DNA from: Trichoplax adhaerens
Lineage: Eukaryota > Placozoa > Uniplacotomia > Trichoplacea > Trichoplacidae
NCBI RefSeq assembly: GCF_000150275.1
Contig: NW_002060959.1
Span: forward strand, 926,301 to 990,300
Direction of reading: 5' to 3'
DNA: 64,000 nt
Shown here one piece after another: positions 25,530 through 37,300 of the stretch (within the stretch, counting starts at the first letter, position 1; the number at the start of each line of letters is the position of its first letter). The translations under genes were made by a program, and so were the position numbers. Under the pieces are notes generated by a model. That model did no database searches. It saw only the letters and a program-made list of their open reading frames with translations, and was not told the DNA's origin.

Positions 25530-28025
25530 ATGGCAACTAATGCCGATTTGAATATTGACCAACGTATTGAAAAGAGACAGCCCATAAATCCCCAATCGAG
25601 AAGGCGAAAAATACTAGCAAATGCAAGCAATCGATTAAATTTTATATTAGGGGGTGAAAAACCGTCGACTGCATGCGATCATATCACTCAACCTGCTGGT
25701 AAGAGTCATTCATCAGCTGACGTTGCATCCAAGGCAACTGATTTATTACAGCAAGATAAATTGAATCAAAGCCAAAATGAAATTCCAAATTTAACTCAAG
25801 ATAATAATGGTACTGGCAATGTTAGCCATGATACAGTTACTAAAGAATCACCGAGTTCTATTCATGATCAATGGCTAGAGATGAAGAGAAAATCATCAGC
25901 ATCTTTTGCTTTGCCTTGGACTGGCTTGATTCATGTCTGTCTGATAGTGGGTACTGCATGCCTCGTCGCATTGGTCAAGTTGCATTATTTTGATAATTTC
26001 TTACAACACTATTTAGATAAGGTAAGAATACAACTTGATAGCTTCATCATCATGCCATCTTTATTGCACGATGATAGTAGGATGCATTGCATCAGCCGCA
26101 ATATCTGATTGATCATTGCGTTAACTACATCCAATTAGATCGAGGTACAGCATTCTAGACAGTAAATTACTCCTTGATTATAAAGGCCGTAATAATGCAG
26201 TCCGAGTATACCTGAAGGGTATCAATCCTACCAGGTTGGATCGATTAGATATTAATGCAATAGATATCTACCTCAATAATTCTCCATTTCTTAGAGTCAC
26301 TGATGTTCGTATTTCAATGCTAAATTTGATTCCAATATTATCTTTCTTAAGTTTTATATTCCTCGAAAAATTGTGTGAGTTCTGCTTGTTACTACCAGCT
26401 GTGGTGTGTGGTCATTTCTGACAACATCTAGCTCTGATATCGTATCATAAAATAGTCTCTATTGATGTAGTTGATTAGCTGTAGTAAAAGCAAAATATTA
26501 TTCTATTCCTCTTCTTTTACTGAAACTGCTTACAAGTTCATCCCCAAAATCAAGTCCATGACTACCCACCAAGTTTAGCTTAAAGTATTGACATTTGTAG
26601 AGGAAAATTGCTATTCTACAAAATGTCCACTACTGTAAACTGAAATATTGTGGTCATTTGCTCGATTTTTCAGATACCTTAATTTAAATAACCTTATTTC
26701 CAAGTTATTAAAATATACAGCATTCAAAAGTTGAGAGGACTCGTTCAATATTTTTCACCTCAAATAAGATATCGGTGTAAGCTTAAATTAATACCTACAG
26801 TATGTCTTATTTCAAAACTTGATTATTCAAAGTATAAGCTGTATGTATAGATTATGAACTTTAATTTGAAATAAGACAGTCTTTTCTAATCTACGTGCCT
26901 ATCCTGGATTTTGAACGGCTAAACAAGATACTATTTGAGTATCATTTTGCTCCATTTTAGAATATATCTTCGGGGTGTTGTTTGTAACTTGATATATGCG
27001 CGTATACAGTACATCTGCATACCTGTGATCAAAGGAATTTTTTTTATCACTGGTTTACCGTCTAGCATTTCACTATTTGTACATTTCTAGTCTTAGAAAA
27101 TTTTCAGCTGCACTTATTATAGTTGTATAAACGATGCTATTGTCTATTAGTTACAGAAGATAAAGATGACATTACATCATTTGTAAATAGTTAGTATCAA
27201 CTAGGTGACTAAAACATACAGATTATGCGTACAGGTGCAGCTGTTTTTTTGTAATTAACGTTCGAGATAAGTTGATGTTTATCGTTCGATTAATGAGCTA
27301 TTGAGTTAAGTGGTTGCTCCAGAAGGATATCTTTTCTATTCTGGGAAAAAACGTTGTTGCTATTTTTATCGTATTTTGTTTATCTTTGAAGATAGTTTGC
27401 CTATTAATAGCTAATAACACCAGATTCAATGCTTTTTACTATAGCCTATCATTCTTCCCTTTCTTGTGCTAACGTTTCTACTGGTACTAATGGATTATGT
27501 TGCATCGGTAAGATTAATATATGTGCAAATATGTGTAGCTATCAATTCTACTGAACTTAGTTATATTACAATTCGTGTACGATGTATCTGGTGTAGTTGT
27601 CTTAATATTAGAATTTTCGTGATATAGCCTAAATTTGTGGTAATTGATCTTCTTTGTTTGAATTTTAACTTATAATAGAAAGGTGAACAGTCTACCTGGC
27701 AATTGGTAGCGAAATACTGTCTGAAACTATTTAAATATTATTCACTATATCTATTTGTATTTGTTATAGTTTGTTCATTACATCAAGGTAATTACAACAA
27801 AAGATAGTTGAGAATTCATCACTCTCTGAAGACGTAACCTTTCTACAATGATTCAATATTTACAGACTGATCTAATATCATTTGTGCGATGTAACCCGTA
27901 GAGGCCTACATGATCTATTCATTTAATTTAAAAATTATCTTTATGCGCTATAAAAGACGAATAGACCAGATATAGAAGGCGCTCCAAGTAGTAAAGTAAT
28001 AGCAACTAATGGAAGACCTTTATAA
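25530..28025 (+). CDS. CAMLG: CAMLG/GET2-like ER tail-anchor receptor, C-terminus unclear
   Basis: CAML is the metazoan partner of WRB/GET1 in the ER receptor that takes tail-anchored proteins from TRC40/GET3. Exons: 25530-26021, 27445-27507, 27679-27787 and 27976 onward. The N-terminal half is polar, with a basic block RRRKILANASNRLNFILGG at residues 24-42; this matches the N-terminal Arg-rich GET3-binding helix of CAML. A first hydrophobic helix (LPWTGLIHVCLIVGTACLV) follows. Exon 2 is almost entirely hydrophobic (PIILPFLVLTFLLVLMDYV), and exon 3 carries another helix near its end. In exon 4 the frame set by exon 3 reads EGAPSSKVIATN and stops at 28023-28025, while the expected third-helix sequence (MEDLYKWYDVVTVSILF) lies in the +1 frame to 28254. 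The open frame begins with TTG at 25503; the first ATG is 25530. Similarity is mainly the basic motif plus topology, so the name is moderately secure. Confidence 0.68.
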
Positions 28026-29196
28026 ATGGTATGACGTTGTTACTGTTTCTATTTTGTTTCCGTTTGTAATACAAATTAACACCGGCTATTTTAATGTTTG
28101 GACCACTTATGAAGTGTTCGTTCAACGTCAGTTGTATACCGGTTTACGAGTAGATGATCGCCGTCTAATGGATTATATACTTTATTCCGAACGAATTATT
28201 GAAGATAGAATAGATCGCATTCATATCTATTTTAGCGAACGCGATATAAGTTGATACATACGAGTGCATGTGTAAGGGTATGATTAATTCTCTTAATACT
28301 GCACTAAACTTTATATCCCGTCACTAACGTATGTCATTTAACAACAAAACAAGATTTGAAGGCCTTTCTATTTCTTGACCAGATGATAATAAAAATTTTA
28401 TCCACTACGTTTGTAGTTGAATTTATTAAACCATATTCCAGCACGACTGTAAAGATTCCTGTTACAAAAGCCTGCCATGCTTTGGCATCCCTTTGATGGG
28501 AAAGTATTCTCCTCTCCTCAAGTCGTGATGAGGTTGGAAGGTTAAAATTATTGTTGTATGGAAATCATCGATTGGCTTGCATGCTGTTGCAAAAGTACGT
28601 TCGCATTTGTTGCGAGCACTATTTATATAATTAGGTATATACGGTAGTAGAATCACGAGCATTTTTAAGTTGATTTCATCCCTTCACTTGGAATTGATAT
28701 GAACTCTTCTTTCGTCTTCAAAGAGCGTCCAAAATGAGCTGGAAAGCTACCCCTTTAACGCTTGGTTGAGCGACCACGAAAGCTGAATGAAAAGGCGTAG
28801 TACAGCACTGTGTGTATCGTTAGGCACTATGGTGTCCAATTTTTGTTAACAACTTGATATGAGAAGCTGTTTCTTCTCTTAAAATCAAAGTAAATAGCAA
28901 ACACTGGATGTTTACTGAAGTGAAAGCTCTACAAATGGGATAATCCAGTCAAAAAGTAATAAAAAGTGACCTACAGGAAGTAAATTACTTATTGTTTTTG
29001 TCAGACGTAGCACGTGCCATATGCGTAACGAAACGGAGCTGGCACGTCTCACTCATGAGCGAGTGATGATGCTACTCATCACGCGAGTATGAACTCAGAA
29101 GGATCTGAACTGGGAAGTAAAATTTTCAAGTTTTTATACGGCGGTGTAAATTACTTCAAGTATGGGGCAAATTTTGGATTGCATTCGTTCGGCCTG

Positions 29197-29335
29197 ATTG
29201 TCCGTACAGTGTACAGTCAGGTCAGTACAGTACACACTGTAGCACAGCAATGTAGTGATTTACTGTACTGTATTTCCGAAAGATGTCGCCAGTCAAAGCT
29301 GCGATTAGTACAATAATACTATACAATATACAGTA
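29197..29335. repeat. GTACAGT palindrome cluster
   Basis: Repeated GTACAGT/ACTGTAC words (for example GTACAGTGTACAGTCAGG), related to the cluster near 25.4 kb. Confidence 0.7.
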
Positions 29336-29590
29336 CCCCCTTTTCCAAGCGGCTACTCAAGTCAAAATGTTGTCCTTTTTCCACCGTCTCCACTCCTAAA
29401 GGTACTGTAGGAACGGAGTAGAAAGTATCAGCCTCGTCATTGTCTCTACAGTACTGTAGAACCGTTCGTAGTGGCTGGTAAGAGAGAGAGTAAAGGAGAC
29501 GCTGGATAAGTGGTCAATATTGTTGCTCGAGTAGCCTTTGCTTTTACAAGCCTTTGTGGTGACATCTATTTTACACCAGCAAAGAGTTTG

Positions 29591-29607
29591 CCCCCCCCCC
29601 CCCCCCC
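29591..29607. repeat. Poly-C tract of 17
   Basis: Homopolymer of 17 C on the plus strand, unusual in this AT-rich sequence; its length may be unreliable in the assembly. Confidence 0.9.
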
Positions 29608-29958
29608 TATCGGATGCTGACAGCACTGACCCGAACTGACGCATCATCTGCGGCAGATCGTCATACCATGTGGACTGCGCAGTACAGCTACTAATCTGCC
29701 ACTGGATTACGCACTGATCATAGTAGCGCAAAACTTAGCTAAACGATACAGCTTTAATATACGGTACAGCAAGATCTTCTCCGCTTGGCAGACTGCAAGA
29801 ATTGAGCCGAATAAAACCCTGGCCTATCGTCGATGACAATCGTCTTCAAGGGCGGGTGTCAGGTCGAGGCGGGTCACGTCATTAGGAGGTCAACCAGCGT
29901 CACCTTGATCACTTTCATCCAAGCAAATCATTGAGAATTTTCCATTTCACAGAGCAAA

Positions 29959-32900
29959 ATGGCCGATGCTAAAAAGCCAAAATTAGGCGATAATGATGCT
30001 ACTTTATTCGACCAGCTCTTTCCACAACTCGTCACCGAATTAACTGAAGATGGTCTAGCTAATGATCAAACTGTCGATGCAATTCAATGGATGAAAAAGG
30101 TACTGTAGTCTTGTCTTACCATAAGTTGCTTTGAATGGATTTTTCCGCTAAGATAGCAAGGATAGTTGACTGAGAGAAATTGGAAGATATAGAGCAATGT
30201 AGGATAATGGATTTGACTAAGGACTTTCTATACAGCCCATGGAGCTCTATCGAGTACGAATAGATAGGATATTTATATATAAGAAATGGTTCAAGGAAAG
30301 AGAATCAAGTTACAAGTGCTCGCACATTGGCAATGACAAGTGGAAAAACAAGCTACACTAGAGTAAAAATTCTCATCAAACATTGTCTATGCACATAGTC
30401 TCTAACACTTGCAAACGACGGATATACTCGTATATAGTATTCGTATACAGTAATACTAAACAATGATTTAGTATAACTTGGCTGCTGAGCAGCCTGAGCA
30501 TTTTCTCCAATCTAGGCAATGTATGTAGACGATAATAAGCACAAGTATACAGTACTTGTATAAAGTACTTTTCAACAAGCACTTGTATGCAATAGTAACC
30601 TAGCACGACATTGCTTCTTTCGCACTAAGTCTGATCTTAGCAATGGATCAGCAGTTTATCTCACAACATTAAAATATTATTATATCCGTTAAAGCAATCT
30701 TGTAGGCGATATTACTCTGAGTATACAATTTTGCTTGCAATCGTTGTACACAAATGACGATATACTACAGTAGGACTTTGTTGCCTACAACCTTGCTCAT
30801 ATCTTAGCAACTTCTCTCATGCTGTCTATTTTTACTATTGTAATAGAAAATAGAGGATTATGATACTTTCTATTACTAATATTTATCTATTATATTGATA
30901 TTTTAACTTAATTTTGTCTTACCCTGGGATCGATGACAGTCGCTAGAGTGCAATGTCCCTGGAGGTAAGCCAGTTTTACAACATTATTAATACATGAACC
31001 AATCCAAATGTCATCAAAGTCTATTACTATATAGTAATGTAACATCTCCATTGACCTCTATGACTCTCGGTAAATGGTAAAGTCAACTAAATAAGTCCAC
31101 ATACAGTATATCGTATTGCTCGGATAGATAGTATCAGTACTATGCCTTTCAAAATAGGTTATCAATGATTACGTACTGTGTAATGATAGACACGTTTTTA
31201 AATTGAGTAAACATCGAGTGGTTTATATAATCGATTGTCATAATTTGGTAGTTTTATATAATCTATCGTTTATTTACAATTCAATCAATCAATGTGAACT
31301 ATCTTGGCGATAGCTTTATTCCATCGTAGAGTTTTAAAGATTGTACTTTAGTAATATAGCTATGATAATCAAGTAAGTAGTGTATAATTCTGTCGGCTTC
31401 ATGGCTTGTCCTGACTATTATCTTAGGCAAACGCAATCGTGGACTATCAGTTATTGCTACGGCAAGGTTACTAGTTGCTCCGCAAGAACTATCCGATGAA
31501 GATATTAAGGGAGCCTTAATACTAGGATGGTGTGTGGAATTCGTAAGTACAATAACACTGAAAATGCAACAGCTATTAATTAATGATCTGCAATACCTCT
31601 CTAGTCGTATTTGCATTCAGCATTGAAGTATAAACTTTATTTCATTCTCCAAAGTCTTGGCTATCAATAAGTACAGTATTTATAGTCATCTTTTAAAGAA
31701 GCTTTAAGAATCACATATCCCTTTTCATTGACAGTTACAAGCATTTTTTCTTGTTGCTGACGATATTATGGATGATTCAGTTACACGTCGTGGTCAGCCA
31801 TGCTGGTTTAGGAATGTAAGAGTTGGAAATATAGGATTCCTATATCATTCTAGTAATATTTTATTTATAACTCTCCGTACTTATAATCGGAAAGTAATTA
31901 TTTATTAAATTTTCTCTCTAGCCTGAAATTGGTACAATTGCTATCAACGATTCCTTCATGATCGAATCATGTATCTATAAGTTACTCAAGAAATACTTTC
32001 GTAGTCAACCTTATTATGCGGATCTTCTGGATTTAATGCATGAAGTTAGTTTCTACGTAGTAGATAAAATGAAGCTTAAAAAATTTACTCTACCGAACCT
32101 AACTATTATACCTTTCCTTCATCAGACAACCTACGATACAGAAGTTGGACAGACTCTTGATTTAATTACAGCACCCAGCTATGTAGATTTTTCTAGATTT
32201 TCAATCGAAAGGTATAGCTGCTTAAAAGTCATTTACGATTAATTGATTGCATCAAGTATCATGAAACCACGTAGTCATTCTTATTGCAATACTACAGTAC
32301 AATTGAGAATTTGATCTATACAGTTACTATACCTTTGAGCCTTGATTTATTACTGATGCTTCTCTCATACATTCTTTTTATAATTAATGAGTAACTAAAT
32401 AACTTATGTAAATTTTAACGCATTTTTAACCCAAAATATATATCTTTTTACCCTGACCGCATTACAATCAATATTGCATTCAAAAATTAAATCATTTATT
32501 ACTGCTGGCTGGCTGGCTGGCTGGCAGTAATATGTAATACAACAATTAATTGATTTATACCAGTATAAGTAATTAATTTTTTCATTTAACCTATTTTCAG
32601 GTATAGGGCAATTGTAAAGTATAAAACTGCAATTTATTCCTTTTATTTACCTGTTGCATTAGCTATGACCATGGTAAGCTCACAACAATAGTTCTTTCGG
32701 CCAACTTTTTTCTGCATTATTAGTAATCATGCCATAAAATTTATTGAATACATCACTCTAGACAAAGAACAATAGCGAAGTCGATTATCAAGATGCTCGT
32801 CAAGTTCTAATGCAGATGGGAGAATATTTCCAAATTCAGGTTTGCTTTTGTTATAGCTTCTGCTTAGTATTATTTTCGTAGCCTGGTGTATATCTTGAAT

Positions 32901-33412
32901 GACATCAACATTTCGCCGATTGTTGCATGCATTAAATAAAGTCCAATATAATATCTATCAATTTTACAGGACGACTTTCTTGACTGCTTTGGAGATCCGA
33001 AAATAACCGGTAAAATTGGTACTGATATTGAAGACAATAAATGTTCTTGGTTGGTTGTACAAGCACTGTCCATTGCATCAGAAGAACAGAAAAAAGTCTT
33101 ACAGGTTGTCATCTTTGTAACTCAAATTGAAGTAAAAATCAAACACTCTTGTTCCTTACAAAGCATCCGTTTTTTCACGGTATAACCCTTCAATTTTTTT
33201 TAAATTAATAGGATAATTATGCAAAAAATGATCAAGTAGCAGTGCAAAAAGTCAAAGACCTATATAATGAGCTAAATCTCAAGCAGAGGTATAATGATTA
33301 TGAAGAGCAGAGTTATACAACTCTATCTGAAGGCATAAACAAAATTGCCAATCAGGATTTAGCTAAAGCACTTCATGTATTTGCCAAGCGCATTTATAAG
33401 CGCAAGGCATAG
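29959..33412 (+). CDS. FDPS: Farnesyl diphosphate synthase
   Basis: Condenses DMAPP/GPP with IPP to farnesyl diphosphate, the branch point to sterols, prenyl groups, dolichol and ubiquinone. Ten exons join in frame: 29959-30099, 30940-30964 (25 nt), 31427-31542, 31735-31815, 31922-32044, 32126-32211, 32601-32673, 32762-32839, 32970-33104 and 33212-33412. The 352-aa product matches the cytosolic vertebrate form (about 353), with no mitochondrial leader. First Asp-rich motif [11 protein letters not shown] has DDIMD at 103-107 followed by RRG; the two Phe residues before it are the FPP chain-length determinants. [12 protein letters not shown], the Lys region [10 protein letters not shown] and the second Asp-rich motif DDFLDCFGD (DDFLD at 242-246) follow. 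The C-terminus KRIYKRKA matches the family basic tail. An 81-nt intron at 32045-32125 contains no stop and is in frame; it is removed here because the spliced product aligns with the family without a gap. Confidence 0.97.
32504..32525. repeat. CTGG tetranucleotide microsatellite
   Basis: About five and a half CTGG units in an FDPS intron. Confidence 0.9.
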
Positions 33413-34382
33413 TACTAGTGTCTATTCTATTACTCTTGCATGTTTTGGCTTAAAATATGTGATTTGTTGCACCAAATCATTGGATGACTCAGAATACCGT
33501 TCAATTCTAGCGACGATAATACGTACTACACGATAGCATTAGTTTTAGTTTTCATTGCAGTTACCTGGTTAAAGCAAGAAGAGTTCAATTATATTTATCA
33601 ATAAACATCAAAGAATCATGTATCAATCATACTGCACTACTAAATATCGGATGCATTTATTAATTTAAGGTAATAAATCGATGTGTCTTACTTACTTGTA
33701 GCCCAAGACTTTGAGCTATAAATATCATGCTATGAGAAGTACTGTGACAACTTTAAAACTTATTAGCTTTATGAGAAGTAGTTGTAATGTATGGTAGCGA
33801 GCGGATGGCTGCAAAATTGTATCAATTACTCAGAAAGTACCAAACGATCATCAAAATTACTTTTTTCCCTTTATTGAGTTAGTAAAATGATCATCATATC
33901 AGTGTTTCAAAAAGATTCGTCGATTGATTGAAAAAATTACGAAAATACTAGTATATTGCTTAAATTATACTAAAGCTTGTTTTATTCACTATTTTAAATA
34001 GCTCATATTTTCTATGAGTCGGCTAAGCTATGCTGCTGCACACAATCCATGTAAATTTACTTAATAAGAATTATAGTGATGGAAAATGACATTAAATCAG
34101 CGCACCAAAGCCCAAAATAATGTAAAATGTCAGCAATACTTATAACTACTAGTCAACAGATATTGATCCAGTTAACTATTAGCCTTAATATAGAAGTAGA
34201 TTGCGTATTACTGAATTTTTATACTATACATATGAATAATTCTTAATTATAATACAAGATTTAATGCGCCTGGAAGAGTAACAGGATATTGGATCTGTGT
34301 AACTAATTAACAACAGTAAATTTCGCCTTTTCAAGCGGAGAAGTCATATACAGTATAATGTAGGAATATTTCCCGATATCCA
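33413..34382. other. Spacer between convergent FDPS and CFAP43
   Basis: About 970 AT-rich bases holding both 3' ends. An AATAAA at 33600-33605, 190 bases past the FDPS stop, is a plausible polyadenylation signal. No other feature seen. Confidence 0.5.
33600..33605 (+). terminator. Candidate FDPS polyadenylation signal
   Basis: AATAAA 188 bases downstream of the FDPS stop codon. Position is plausible, but the hexamer is common in AT-rich DNA. Confidence 0.35.
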
Positions 34383-37300
34383 TTAATGATCTATTTGAAC
34401 CAATGCTGGGAAAGTTTTCATGCGCAGCCTCTCCACTTCAGCCCTTAAGACAGCAACTTCTTGAGCTTGAATTTTAGCAACATCGACTAATTTGCGCCTA
34501 GTTGTGATTTCTTTCCTGCGTTTCTCACGTGTGATTTCAATATCACCTCCAGCTAATTTTAATCAAATATAAAATTTTATTGTCAACATTATACTGTTTA
34601 TTTCCTAAAATTGCTAATTCGTAATAAAGAATAATTTACTTACCATTAACATCGAAGATTGATTTCTTCTCTGTCAAGGAAAGCGATAATTCGTCTAGTT
34701 GATTAGTGACCGAATCATTTTCGGAACGCTTGGCTTTGACTAATTTTTGTAAGCGAGTAAACATTCGTTTACGCTCTTTTATTGTTTGCTCATGAGCCTA
34801 TTCGTGGCATTTAAAAAAAATTCAGATAGTTAAACCCTTCAATCATGCTTTAAATGTTACACCAACGCAACTCGCAATATATGTGGAGGTCATTTAACCT
34901 AAGATAGATAGTGTTATCCCTATTACCCTAGTAAAATTTCCAATTCACAACTTACATGATGATATTTTGCTATAGTATTTTCCAGCATCTGGATCTCATG
35001 CTGATGAATTTGCTGATAATCCTCGTCACCAAGATACTAAATAGATATAGTGGAATATTTAATGCCTTTAGTTAACAATTCTATTTTATTAAAAGTCATT
35101 TTATATTTATTACTTGTTGCAACTCCTTTGTAACACGCAAAAGTTGAATATCCTTGGTTTTAGTATGCAAATCTTCAATTTGCATTTTCATCTGTTTATG
35201 TTCCCTAAAATTTTAAATGAAAGTGCATTCAGCTAATGTTTATCAACTAGCCATTAATACCAGTAACATTGATTGCAAACGTACCACTCCAACGAATGGA
35301 TATTCTTTCTAAAGTTCTTACAGTCATTCATAATGCTAACCTTAGCCTCACCTAAGAGCTATTTTAACGTAAAATTCGAAATTGTTATATAAGACTTTAA
35401 TTTATAAGTATGCAAAGAGCTAAGAAGTTACATTAATATAATAAAAAACTTTTCTGTAAATTTAAGCTTACACGAATAGTTGCATTTAAATCTTCAATTA
35501 CAGATCGATGAATCAAGATACTATCAGAATAATCAGGGACAAAATCATCGCTATAAACTTCAACCTAAATCATGTGAAGATATTCAAAGATATTTAATAA
35601 ATAATCTGTTTATAAAAAAAATGGTATCACTACTAAGTAATAAAGTAAGTCAAAATGAGCTACCTGGCCTTGCTTTAATAAGAACTGAATTGAAATATTG
35701 ATCATGAACTTTACTTTCTCATCTTTAATTCTGTGAAAATTTTAGAAAATGATTTACTTTCAATGTATTGCAATATATAACCATACAAACGACTTTTTAA
35801 TTCCTGACATCACATAAAAGTTTAAATGAAATAGTTCATGTTTATATTTCATGATAGCAATAAAGTCCCTGTAATACGGTAAATCTATCAGGATATTTCT
35901 ACAGATTACGATGTTTCAATTAGTGACCTATGCAGTATACGGTACCTCTTTAGGCTTCTAAGGATACTTTCAATCTCTTCTCTCAAGTCATCATCTTCTT
36001 TAACACGCTTCTTCAAAAATTCTTCCATTTCGGCTAACGTCAAAGCTTTACTCTTAACCTATTGCCGCCATCAATATATGCATTAGCATCAGACAGCTAA
36101 CCAATAGTTTTTAGCACACTTATCAGAGTCTTCAGTTATAGTAGATTACCTCTTGCTCTATCTCAATTTTATTCCTACGATATTCGGTTAAACGCTCCCA
36201 TATCAGAACATCTAACCCTTGTGGCATATGAGTTATGTCATCATAATCATCCAATGCTTTATAAAAGCCCGAAGAATATGCAAATCCTCCACCCTGTGAG
36301 CCTGGTGGATGAGCATATGGATTTTTTGTACTAGGCGACATAACAACTGGAGGATCATTGCACACCCTGACTAAATTCTTTTGCCCCCTGATTTAAAAAT
36401 GCATATAAATTAGAATATCATCTTTAAGATTACAATATTTCTAAATATATTAACTTACCTAGGTCGACGACGGAATAATTTATGCAATGTATCCAAGTAG
36501 GGTTCAGTATCAGCAAATTCTTTACGAAATCCTTTATCCATGTTCTAAATAATATGGTAAGATTATATGATTACTAATAGAAGAGTAGTTAAAGCAGCTA
36601 ATTCTCAATATTGAAATATATAAATTAAAATTAAGTAGCCCTTTGAGACGCCACAATTCTTTTCTATATACCTTGTCATCGTTAACATATTTATCATATT
36701 CTTCATGGAATAAATCAACTTCGTGTTTAACATCAGTCAGCATGGCATGAGTTTGATTCTAAAGAATAAATTCGTATGGAAAACATTATATATATTCATC
36801 AAAAAAATAATGAAAAGCGATGATAAACACCAACCATATCATATTTATATGAGCAGTGTTCTTTGGATTATGATTTACCTTCAGTTGTTTCTTGTATTCC
36901 AGCAATTTACTTAATTCAGACTCTTTCCTTTCCATAGAATCTTCCTCTAATAGCGACGAATATAACCGCAAACATTTCAATTCTTCCTATAAATTTCATT
37001 TTTTAAAATATTCAGAGGAAAAGATTTTATTAATTGTACTAAGAACTACAGTATAAATCAACAAATTACGAAATGCAATGCATTAACTTCTCGAAAAAAT
37101 TTTCTTTATAAAATTCAGAAAATCTTTAGCTATACCTGACATATGACCATATCCGTATTTACTTTCTTTTCAAATAGTTGAGCAATTCGATCATCGAATG
37201 CTTCACAAATGGAAGTCACATTAGTTTGTAATTTCTTTAATTCAGTTTCCAAAGCCTAATTTAAATAGTTAACGTGTATACCTTTGTGATTAAGTCATTA

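Larger units (their letters stand above)
28026..29958. other. Spacer upstream of FDPS
   Basis: The left part (to 28254) may be the displaced 3' end of the CAMLG-like gene. The rest has no supported gene. The plus frame at 29089-29316 runs through GTACAGT repeats, and the minus frames at 28462-28662 and 29396-29731 have no recognisable content; the latter crosses a poly-C tract. The FDPS promoter should lie at the right end, which is noticeably less AT-rich. Confidence 0.45.

Noticed and set aside
29396-29731. Minus-strand 111-codon frame with a Gly run
   Set aside because: The Gly run is the poly-C tract; the flanks have no recognisable content.
31299-31616. Minus-strand 105-codon frame
   Set aside because: Antisense shadow of an FDPS exon (31427-31542).
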